Of a DNA stretch of 13,175 bases, positions 6,780 through 13,175 are shown piece after piece. Made by a program: the position numbers and the translations under genes. The DNA lies in NCBI GenBank assembly GCA_035255485.1, contig DATEZO010000171.1:1-13175 (forward strand). The letters run 5' to 3'. Every line of letters starts with the position of its first letter. Positions within the stretch are counted from its first letter, which is position 1. The notes under the pieces were generated by a model. It was not told the DNA's origin. It saw only the letters and a program-made list of their open reading frames with translations, and did not search any database. This DNA comes from DATEZO01 sp035255485. Lineage in GTDB: Bacteria > Pseudomonadota > Gammaproteobacteria > Burkholderiales > Burkholderiaceae_D.

Positions 6780-6835
6780 AACAGCCGCATATTCATTGCG
6801 CGTATTAATATGTTTTTTCCTATACTCCATGTATT
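6759..6835 (+). repeat. 77-bp intergenic element, left copy
   Basis: This AT-rich 77-bp segment matches the reverse complement of 9764-9840 over its full length without gaps, at about 54 of 77 positions by hand count. Best-conserved blocks: ATACAC at the outer end; TGTATTTTT and CAGCCGCAT around positions 12-32; and TATACTCCATGTATT at the inner end (14 of 15). The middle 30 bases are weakly similar but equal in length. It lies between phaC and the 3' end of the GGDEF/EAL gene. Confidence 0.6.
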
Positions 6836-6838
6836 GAA

Positions 6839-6851
6839 TGCTGCGGCAGCA
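6839..6851. repeat. 13-bp palindrome, copy 2
   Basis: Second exact copy of TGCTGCGGCAGCA, just inside the inner end of the left 77-bp element and 36 bp before the stop of the GGDEF/EAL gene. The two copies form direct repeats around the element. The stem alone has no T-run on either side and is not a convincing terminator. Confidence 0.6.
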
Positions 6852-6887
6852 AGGCAGTGGCTTTTGCAAGCGTAAAACAACCTCGCA

Positions 6888-9581
6888 TCACAGACTGAAA
6901 GCAGTTTGCGTCCAGATCGGCGGGCTGCTTTTCAGCAGGCGTTGCAGATCGCCGAAAGGCAGGGGCGCACTGAAATAGTACCCTTGCATTTCGTCACATC
7001 CGTGCTGCTTTAAAAAAACCATCTGCCCTTCGTTGAAGACGCCTTCCCCGATGACGCACAGATCCAGATTGTGTCCGAGCGCGATGATTGCCTGCACGAT
7101 CGCGGCATCGTCCGGCGAGCCGGGAATATCCCGCACGAAGGATTGATCGATTTTCAGCTGATCCATCGGAAAGCGCTTCAGGTAGCTCAGGCTCGAATAG
7201 CCAATACCGAAATCGTCGATCGCGAGCTGGATGCCCATTTCCTTCAGTGTGTGCAGTATTGTCTGCGCTTCTTCGGGATTGTTCATCACCATGCTTTCGG
7301 TGACTTCCAGTTGCAGGCAGGGAGCATGCAATCCGGACTGGCGCAGCGCCGCATCCACTTGTTTGACCAGCGCTTTCGGATGGAACTGCCGTGTCGACAG
7401 ATTGACTGCGACCGAGATCGGCGGCAGCCCCATTTCCTGCAATGCGCGATTATGTTCGCACGCCGTCAGCAGCACCCACTGTCCGATCGGCACGATCAGG
7501 CCGGTCTCTTCCGCCAGCGGGATGAATCGCGACGGCATGATCAGCCCTTCTTCCGGATGCTGCCAGCGCACCAGCGCTTCCATGCCGATGATCTTGCCGG
7601 TCTGCAGATTGATTTGCGGCTGGTAATGCAGAATGAATTCCTGGCGCTCGATCGCCCGGCGCAGCTTGGCCTCCATCGATAGCCGGCCGGCAATGCGCGT
7701 ATTCATGATGGAGGTGAAGAACTGGCAGTTGTTGCGGCCGGAGTCCTTGGCGCGGTACATTGCCGTGTCGGCATTGCGCAGCAGGGTATTGACATCCTTG
7801 CCGTCATGCGGATAAAAGCTCACGCCGATGCTGCAGGTGACATACAGCTGATGATCCTGAATCAGGAACGGGCGCGCCATGGTTTCCATCAGGCGGCTCA
7901 TCCATGTCGACACTTCTTCTTCGGTATGCTGGTTGCGCAGCACGAAGACGAACTCGTCGCCGCCATAGCGGGCCAGCGTATCGCCTTCGCGCATGCTCGA
8001 TTTCATCTTGTCCGCCACTGCCTTCAGCAACTGGTCGCCGATGTTGTGGCCCAGGCTGTCATTGACGAACTTGAAGTTGTCCAGGTCGATGAAGGCGATG
8101 GCAACGACCCGGTGCTCGCGCTCCGCTTCTGCGATGGCCTGGTTGATGCGATCGGTCAGCAGATTGCGGTTGGCCAGATGCGTGAGCAAATCATAGTTGG
8201 CCTGATGCTCCAGTTGCGCTTCGTATTCCTTGTTTTCCGTGACATCGTTGATGATGCAGGCAAAATGGGTCACCTCGTTCGAGGCGTCGCGTATCGGCGC
8301 GATATACAGGTCGCTCCAGAAAACCGTGCCGTCCTTGCGGCGGCTGCGTACCACGGATCGTGTCTCGCTTCTGTTGCGCAGCGCAAGCCGGACGTGCTCC
8401 ATTCCAGGGCGATCCAGCGCCTTCTTGAAGATCACGCCGCCATCCCGTCCGAGGATATCTTGCTTGCGGTATCCGGTGATCGCGGTAAAGGCGGGATTGA
8501 CATACAGGATCGTGAGATGGATATCGACAATGGCAACCGCATTGATGCTGACTTTGATGGCCTGATGCAGCAGGCGCAAATGTTCCTCGTCGTGATGGCG
8601 CTGGGTAATGTCGATACCCATGCCGCACAGATGGCGAACGCCACTGATGTCGATCGGCGCACCATTGAACAGATAGGGAATTTTTTCGCCCTGCCTGGTG
8701 AACAGATGGGCCTCGATCTGCCCTCTTTCGCCCCTGAATATTTTTTCGGCAGCCGCGGCCAGCGCCTGTCTTTCCGGTTCGACCCGGAAAAGATCCGTCA
8801 TGTGCAACTGCGAAATTTCGGCGGCAGAATAACCGCTGACACGTTCGAAATTCCTGTTCCAGCGGATAAACCGGCCAGCCTGGTTGGTCACGAACAGGGT
8901 ACCGGGTACGTTGTTGATGAGGGATTCGGATAGATTGCGCTCCTGGATGCGTTGCTCGACTTGCGCATGCAGTTCGATATTGGCCCGTTCCAGCGCAATG
9001 CCGCGTTCCAGGACGCGGGTTTCCAGGTCCTGCTGGATCGCGTGCAATGCTTCCTGCGCGCGATCGCGCTCGCTGACCGTATCCGCAAGGCGCCTGAGCG
9101 TATTCTTGAGTTCCAGCACGGTAACGACCCGCTTGGCGAGAATGCAAAGCGCTTCTTTCTGCGCCGGTTCCAGCGTGCGCGGGACATGATCGATGACGGC
9201 GAGCGTCCCGATCACATATCCATCCGGAGTAATCAGCGGCGCACCGGCATAAAAACGGATATTGGCAGGCCCGGTGACCAGCGGGTTTTGGTTGAACATG
9301 GGGTCCTGGAGCGTATCGGGCACCATGAAGAAATCCTTGCGCAGAACGGTCTGCTCGCAAAAAGTGGCTGCGCGCGGCGTTTCATCGATGGTCAGCCCGA
9401 TCTTGGACTTGAACCATTGTCTTTTTTCGTCCAGTAGTCCAATGATCGCCACCGGCGTACGGCACAGTGCCGCCGCCAGCGTGGTGAATACGTCGAAATC
9501 CTCCTCGGGAGGCGTGTCGAGAATACCGTATTGCCGCAGCTTGGCTACTCTCTGCTGCTCATTGGTCTCGGAGGCTTCCAT
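6888..9581 (-). CDS. GAF-PAS-PAS-GGDEF-EAL c-di-GMP turnover protein
   Basis: An 897-residue soluble signalling protein. Order: GAF (about 20-165, with YGILDTPPE and QWFKSKIGL), a coiled coil (165-225), PAS (about 225-340), PAS plus PAC (about 345-465), GGDEF (about 470-625) and EAL (about 645-885). The cyclase motif GGDEF (540-544) is intact, with an inhibitory RxxD site at R531-D534. The EAL domain keeps EAL (668-670), VNLS, EVTES, DDFG and LKID, all expected metal/substrate ligands. The usual EGVET loop motif instead reads E846-G-V-F849-N, losing the second glutamate. No transmembrane segment is seen, so the input is presumably cytosolic. Net output, synthesis or hydrolysis, cannot be read directly. 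The start is set by the normal GAF N-terminus; the Shine-Dalgarno is weak. It ends convergently with phaC. Confidence 0.95.
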   Translation of the reverse strand: MEASETNEQQRVAKLRQYGILDTPPEEDFDVFTTLAAALCRTPVAIIGLLDEKRQWFKSKIGLTIDETPRAATFCEQTVLRKDFFMVPDTLQDPMFNQNPLVTGPANIRFYAGAPLITPDGYVIGTLAVIDHVPRTLEPAQKEALCILAKRVVTVLELKNTLRRLADTVSERDRAQEALHAIQQDLETRVLERGIALERANIELHAQVEQRIQERNLSESLINNVPGTLFVTNQAGRFIRWNRNFERVSGYSAAEISQLHMTDLFRVEPERQALAAAAEKIFRGERGQIEAHLFTRQGEKIPYLFNGAPIDISGVRHLCGMGIDITQRHHDEEHLRLLHQAIKVSINAVAIVDIHLTILYVNPAFTAITGYRKQDILGRDGGVIFKKALDRPGMEHVRLALRNRSETRSVVRSRRKDGTVFWSDLYIAPIRDASNEVTHFACIINDVTENKEYEAQLEHQANYDLLTHLANRNLLTDRINQAIAEAEREHRVVAIAFIDLDNFKFVNDSLGHNIGDQLLKAVADKMKSSMREGDTLARYGGDEFVFVLRNQHTEEEVSTWMSRLMETMARPFLIQDHQLYVTCSIGVSFYPHDGKDVNTLLRNADTAMYRAKDSGRNNCQFFTSIMNTRIAGRLSMEAKLRRAIERQEFILHYQPQINLQTGKIIGMEALVRWQHPEEGLIMPSRFIPLAEETGLIVPIGQWVLLTACEHNRALQEMGLPPISVAVNLSTRQFHPKALVKQVDAALRQSGLHAPCLQLEVTESMVMNNPEEAQTILHTLKEMGIQLAIDDFGIGYSSLSYLKRFPMDQLKIDQSFVRDIPGSPDDAAIVQAIIALGHNLDLCVIGEGVFNEGQMVFLKQHGCDEMQGYYFSAPLPFGDLQRLLKSSPPIWTQTAFSL

Positions 9582-9657
9582 ATATTTAATGTCTTCTGTT
9601 CGGCAGCATCACCCTGCACGCCGGATCGTCCGGCAAAGGCTCGCACCTTGCAACGAA

Positions 9658-9676
9658 CAATCAATTAGACAATCAA
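9658..9676 (-). repeat. Tandem heptamer upstream of the GGDEF/EAL gene
   Basis: On the minus strand TTGATTG occurs twice with a 5-base spacer (9670-9676 and 9658-9664), a 12-base repeat period. It lies 77-95 bp before the start codon. Such direct repeats are typical binding sites of response regulators, but no regulator can be named. Confidence 0.35.
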
Positions 9677-9763
9677 GTTCGCGTATCGTTGCCCGCCACC
9701 GGGCCCTTCCTTCCGCTGGCGTGGCGCGCATGCGGCAATGCCTTCAACGGTCCATTTTTATAA

Positions 9764-9840
9764 AATACGTGGAGTATATGTAAAAATACCATGAAATTCC
9801 CAGTAAGAATGCGGCTGTATAAAAATACAGGATAGTGTAT
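9764..9840 (-). repeat. 77-bp intergenic element, right copy
   Basis: Reverse-complement partner of 6759-6835, with equal length and block spacing. Its outer end, read on the minus strand, gives ATACA-CTATCC-TGTAT followed by TTTT, a weaker version of the left hairpin, 74 bp downstream of the DUF4124 stop. It may therefore help terminate that gene. Its inner end has TATACTCCACGTATT, and similarity may continue inward after a 4-base gap (AAGGCATTGCC against AAGGCAGTGGC). Confidence 0.6.
9815..9830. promoter_or_regulatory. LexA-type (SOS) palindrome
   Basis: CTGTATAAAAATACAG is a perfect match to the CTGT-N8-ACAG SOS box with an AT-only centre, as used by beta- and gammaproteobacterial LexA. 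It lies inside the right 77-bp element, 234 bp upstream of the GGDEF/EAL start. No SOS gene is recognisable beside it, so LexA binding is a hypothesis. The left element has GTGT in place of CTGT at the same place. Confidence 0.35.
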
Positions 9841-9913
9841 TTAATACGTCATGAGGTGTTATGGAAAGAGCCTGCCATCGTTGTCCGCCGCGCGGCACAG
9901 GATATCGGGAACG

Positions 9914-10477
9914 TCAGCGCAGTGCGTCCCGGTTCGCAATGGCTTTTTTCAGCGCTGCTTCAGCGGTCGCCACATCGTTTGCCAGCGCCTGCTGGCGTGC
10001 GTGATAGGCTTCATTCAATCGCGAGCCGCCGCCGCTGTTGCCGGTGCGCTCGCCCGGCAAGGGAGTGACACCTGCTTCCTGCCGTTTCTTGGCGTCTTCC
10101 AGCAGCATTTCGGCGTGAATCACATCCGATGTCGCTGCATCGAGAGATCTTTTTTCGCCTGGCGCAGGGATCGAGGCTACCTTGTTGACCGGTGTGGATG
10201 TGCTGCGTGGCGCGACGAGTGGGCGGGTGCCGGATTCGGTGGTCCACAGATTGCCCTTGATCGGATGTTCCATTGCAATGGTTTCATCCACTCTTGCGCC
10301 TTTCAGCATCTTGTCCGAATAGACAATCTGGCCATCGGGCATTACTTGCCGGTAAATCGTCGTCGTGGCCCTGGATGCCTCTGGCGCAGCAGGTTGGGGG
10401 CATGCCGTCGCGGCATGCACCAGCGCGGCAATCGCCGCAGCCCGGGACAGGAACAAAGAGGTTTGCATAACACTCAT
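9914..10477 (-). CDS. DUF4124-domain exported protein
   Basis: A 187-residue protein with an N-terminal signal sequence (SLFLSRAAAIAALVHAATA, then C). A DUF4124 domain follows at about 38-66 (YRQVMPDGQIVYSDKMLKGA), a short fold common in exported proteins of Burkholderiales with no known biochemical role. The middle is proline/threonine-rich and low in complexity, and the C-terminal 65 residues are a charged, alanine-rich helical region, probably a coiled coil. The cysteine after the hydrophobic stretch is preceded by ATA, a poor lipobox, so periplasmic or lipid-anchored location is open. Starts at 10477 or 10468 both leave the signal peptide; the ATG at 10516 would add residues before it. 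It is divergent from the CHASE-GGDEF gene across 194 bp, in which I found no clear promoter. Confidence 0.8.
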   Translation of the reverse strand: MSVMQTSLFLSRAAAIAALVHAATACPQPAAPEASRATTTIYRQVMPDGQIVYSDKMLKGARVDETIAMEHPIKGNLWTTESGTRPLVAPRSTSTPVNKVASIPAPGEKRSLDAATSDVIHAEMLLEDAKKRQEAGVTPLPGERTGNSGGGSRLNEAYHARQQALANDVATAEAALKKAIANRDALR

Positions 10478-10671
10478 TGTTATTCGATCTTGCGGGATAT
10501 GTTTGCGAGACATCAAGCCGCGTCGACTCTATTCGGTCGGATTATCCGGGAAATGCCGGCAGGCAGGAGATCGGGCCACATGGATTGCATGCAAGAAAGC
10601 ATTGTGCTCGGGTAGTTGGCGCGGAAAAAATATTTTATGGGCGAAACCAAATCATTCATGGCGAGTCAATA

Positions 10672-13175
10672 ATGAACATGCCGTTGCCTTCCCTTTCGCC
10701 CATCGCATTTCCTCCTCCTGCTCCCGGTTCGCGTGGTTTCATGCAGTGTCGGTTCATACCGCAGATCCTGGCTGGGCTGATGCTGGTGTTTTCATTGGGG
10801 ATTACCCACTCGCTGTGGGCGCAGGCGAAACAGGATGCTGCGCAAAAACTGCAAGTCATTTTCGATATCAGCACCCATGAAACGATCGGTCGCATCATGC
10901 AACGCATGAATGCCTACGAGCAGATATTGCGCGGCCTGCGCGGCCTGTTCGCCGGATCGACCGAGGTGACGCACGATGAATTCCATTCCTATGTCAGCGC
11001 GCTGCGTCTTGACGAGCACTACCCTGGCGTCCAGGGCGTCGGCTATGCGGAGATCGTGCCGAAAGCGCAGAAAGCGTCGCATGTCGATGCTATTCGCAAG
11101 AAGGGCTTTCCGGAATACAAAATTAATCCGGAGGATGAGCGCGATTTTTATACCTCCATTGTCGAAATCGAGCCTTTTTCCGGCATGAACCTGCGTGCCT
11201 TCGGTTACGACATGTATACCAATCCGGTGCGCCGCGCCGCCATGATGCTGGCGCGTGATCAGGGCAAGGCGGCTCTGTCCGGAAAGGTGACGCTGGTGCA
11301 GGAAGGCGAGCAAGGCGTGCAGCCCGGCTTCCTCATGTATTTGCCTGTATACCGTCGCGGGATGCCAACCGAGACTGTGGAAAATCGCCGTGCCGCCATT
11401 GTCGGCTGGGTCTATGCCCCTTTTCGCGTGAACGATCTGATGCAGGGCATGCGCGATGCGCTCTCGGGAGATCTCGATATCAGGATTTACGATGATGGCA
11501 CGATGTCGGCGCAATCGCAGCTGTATGGCGGTTCGGCTGTCGGCGCAGGCCGCCGTGTTGCGGACCTTTCCCTGCAGCAGGCCACCCAGCGCATCGAAAT
11601 CGGCGGGCGGGCGTGGACAGTGGCGATCAGCTCTCTTCCCGCTTTTGAAACCCGTGTCGATACCGACCGGCCGAAGGTCATTGCCACTGCGGGCATTCTT
11701 GCCAGCCTGCTGCTGTCGTTGCTGATATGGCTGCTGGCGACCGGCCGCGCCCGCGCACTGGCGCTCGCTACGGAAATGACCGGTGAATTGAAGGAAAGCG
11801 AAAAATGGCTGAATCTGGCGCTGCAGTCGGCGCAACTGGGCATTGTCGATTGGGATATCAAGCAGGATACGGTGGTCCGGTCGGCGCGCCACGATCAGAT
11901 CTACGGCTATGATGCACCGGTGCCCGAGTGGAGCCTGCAAACCTTCCTGAACCATCTGCCGCCGGAGGATCGCGAGCGTGCGCAGGAACGCATCAGGGAA
12001 TGCTGGGATACCGGCCGGATGGATATGGTGTTTCGCATCATCCAGCCAGGCGGCGCGCTGCGCTGGGTTTCCGTGAAGGGGTCGGTGCTGTACGACAAGC
12101 GCGGCCAGCCGGCCAGGCAGATCGGGATGGTGGCCGATATCACCGAGCTGAAGCAGGCGGAAGATATTTTACGCAAGGCGCATGACGAGCTCGAAATACG
12201 GGTGCGGCAACGCACCGCCGACTTGCAGAAGACCAACGAGCGCCTGAACGCCGAGATTAGCGAACGCAATCGGGTGGAGGCCGATCTGCGGGCCTCGCGC
12301 GAGCGGCTCGCTTCCATCTTCGATGCCATGACTGAAGGCCTGGTCGTGCAAGCCCGGGACGGCAGCTTCATGGAATGCAATGCCGCGGCTGAACGCATCC
12401 TCGGCCTTTCTGCCGGGCAACTGGCGGCCACCGACACGCTTGACCGGCTCGTGCCGACGGTGCATGAAGACGGCAGCCCGTTTCCCGGCAACCTCCATCC
12501 GGCGGCGGTATCGCTGCGCACCGGCCTGCCTGCGCGCGATGTGGTGATGGGGCTGAAAAAGGCCGATGGCAATCTGACATGGGTTTCCATCAATACCGAG
12601 CTGCTGTTTGACAGCGAGGGCAAGGTCAGCATGGTGGTCAGCAATCTGTCCGACATCACCGGGAAAAAACATTCCGAAGAAATGATCTGGAACCAGGCCA
12701 ACTTCGATGCATTGACCGGTTTGCCCAACCGCCGGCTGTTTTACGATCATTTGCGACAGGGCATCCGGACGGCGCATCGCACCGGCTTGCCGCTGGCATT
12801 GATTTTCCTCGATCTTGATCGCTTCAAGGATGTCAATGACACGCTTGGCCACGATACGGGCGATATCCTGCTGAAGGAGGCGGCGCAGCGCCTGCAGAGT
12901 TGTGTGCGTGAAACCGATACCGTGGCGCGCCTGGGCGGCGACGAATTCACCATCATCATGGGTGAATTACGCAATCCGGGTCACATCGCCTTTGTCGCGC
13001 AGAAGATCCTGCAGAAAATGGCGGAGCCGTTTCATCTCGGGATTGAGACCGCCCATATTTCCGCCAGCATCGGCATCACGCTCTATCCGGAAGATGCGAG
13101 CGATGCCGATGTGCTGCTCAGGAATGCCGACCAGGCCATGTATGCCGCCAAGAACCTGGGGCGCAACCGCTATAG
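10672..13175 (+). CDS. CHASE-PAS-PAS-GGDEF membrane diguanylate cyclase, 3' end cut
   Basis: At least 834 residues, continuing past the window edge. Order: a short proline-rich N-terminus, transmembrane helix (about 27-49), periplasmic CHASE sensor domain (about 75-300, with ILRGLRGLFAGS and YPGVQGVGYAEI), second helix (about 336-356), PAS (377-495), coiled coil (497-545, with LEIRVRQRTADLQ), PAS (544-665) and GGDEF (677 onward). The catalytic motif GGDEF is intact at 755-759, with an inhibitory RxxD at R746-D749. It should make c-di-GMP in response to an extracytoplasmic ligand. CHASE domains in plants bind cytokinins, but bacterial ligands vary, so none is assigned. An EAL domain may follow beyond 13175. 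The start at ATG 10672 has only a weak GCGAG upstream; ATG 10678 is also possible. Confidence 0.93.
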   Translation, partial: MNMPLPSLSPIAFPPPAPGSRGFMQCRFIPQILAGLMLVFSLGITHSLWAQAKQDAAQKLQVIFDISTHETIGRIMQRMNAYEQILRGLRGLFAGSTEVTHDEFHSYVSALRLDEHYPGVQGVGYAEIVPKAQKASHVDAIRKKGFPEYKINPEDERDFYTSIVEIEPFSGMNLRAFGYDMYTNPVRRAAMMLARDQGKAALSGKVTLVQEGEQGVQPGFLMYLPVYRRGMPTETVENRRAAIVGWVYAPFRVNDLMQGMRDALSGDLDIRIYDDGTMSAQSQLYGGSAVGAGRRVADLSLQQATQRIEIGGRAWTVAISSLPAFETRVDTDRPKVIATAGILASLLLSLLIWLLATGRARALALATEMTGELKESEKWLNLALQSAQLGIVDWDIKQDTVVRSARHDQIYGYDAPVPEWSLQTFLNHLPPEDRERAQERIRECWDTGRMDMVFRIIQPGGALRWVSVKGSVLYDKRGQPARQIGMVADITELKQAEDILRKAHDELEIRVRQRTADLQKTNERLNAEISERNRVEADLRASRERLASIFDAMTEGLVVQARDGSFMECNAAAERILGLSAGQLAATDTLDRLVPTVHEDGSPFPGNLHPAAVSLRTGLPARDVVMGLKKADGNLTWVSINTELLFDSEGKVSMVVSNLSDITGKKHSEEMIWNQANFDALTGLPNRRLFYDHLRQGIRTAHRTGLPLALIFLDLDRFKDVNDTLGHDTGDILLKEAAQRLQSCVRETDTVARLGGDEFTIIMGELRNPGHIAFVAQKILQKMAEPFHLGIETAHISASIGITLYPEDASDADVLLRNADQAMYAAKNLGRNRY

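Larger units (their letters stand above)
9582..9913. other. Intergenic region upstream of the GGDEF/EAL gene
   Basis: These 332 bp contain a perfect hairpin, GCCGGA-TCG-TCCGGC (9620-9634), in the probable 5' leader of the GGDEF/EAL gene. They also hold a tandem heptamer (9658-9676), the right 77-bp element (9764-9840) and a LexA-like palindrome inside it. I found no convincing -35/-10 pair for the GGDEF/EAL gene; TATACT within the element, read on the minus strand, is a possible -10 without a -35. Confidence 0.5.

Noticed and set aside
7806..8933. 375-codon + strand frame opposite the GGDEF/EAL gene
   Set aside because: Antisense to intact PAS and GGDEF domains; no recognisable domain of its own.
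10585..10594. TTGCATGCAA palindrome between DUF4124 and the CHASE-GGDEF gene
   Set aside because: A 10-bp palindrome alone is expected often by chance, and it has no clear relation to a promoter on either strand.
9851..10615. Long + strand open frame (254 codons) opposite the DUF4124 gene
   Set aside because: It is rich in Cys, Arg and Trp, has no family features, and mirrors the GC-rich codons of the real gene on the other strand.
10478..10671. c-di-GMP (GEMM) riboswitch before the CHASE-GGDEF gene
   Set aside because: I looked for the GEMM core in this leader and saw none of its conserved segments.
10792..11955. Long - strand open frame (387 codons) across the CHASE/PAS gene
   Set aside because: It lies wholly antisense to a protein with clear CHASE and PAS domains; its translation is His/Arg/Gln-rich and typical of a shadow frame.

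Overview
The window looks like the chromosome of a betaproteobacterium, most likely Burkholderiales and perhaps Oxalobacteraceae. This rests on GC-rich coding sequence, a class I PHA synthase, a DUF4124 envelope protein, CobS/CobC, and large GAF/PAS/GGDEF/EAL proteins of the type common there. The assignment is inference; there is no rRNA or other phylogenetic marker. I saw no transposase, phage gene, tRNA or CRISPR array.

Layout. (1) 1-279 is the 3' end of a Mut7-C/DUF82 protein on the + strand. (2) 417-2292 is an overlapping + strand pair: a GT4 glycosyltransferase and a DUF2334 polysaccharide-deacetylase-like protein, preceded by an FNR/CRP-family-like palindrome. (3) 2376-2720 is a small PilZ c-di-GMP receptor on the - strand. 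(4) 3023-4761 is a - strand late-cobalamin unit. In transcription order it has a good sigma70 promoter, a leader resembling a degenerate cobalamin riboswitch, a frameshifted stub of cobT, cobS and cobC. (5) 4809-6699 is a class I PHA synthase on the + strand, with an FNR-like box centred 41.5 bp upstream of the start site predicted from a -10 element. (6) 6888-9581 is a GAF-PAS-PAS-GGDEF-EAL protein on the - strand. (7) 9914-10477 is a DUF4124 exported protein on the - strand. (8) 10672 to the window end is a membrane CHASE-PAS-PAS-GGDEF protein on the + strand, cut by the edge.

Together the region combines envelope glycan genes, carbon storage and c-di-GMP signalling: one receptor, one dual-domain enzyme and one membrane-sensing cyclase. 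The cobalamin unit makes biochemical sense on its own, since CobS and CobC are the last assembly steps, but its upstream partner cobT appears to have been lost here.

The structure least explained by genes is a pair of AT-rich 77-bp elements in inverted orientation (6759-6835 and 9764-9840), about 70% identical without gaps, bracketing the GAF-GGDEF-EAL gene. Each begins with a terminator-like hairpin downstream of a gene pointing into it, and the right copy holds a perfect LexA-type palindrome. Other points of interest are the cobT stub with its degenerate riboswitch, the phaC promoter geometry, and an EAL domain whose EGVE motif reads EGVF.
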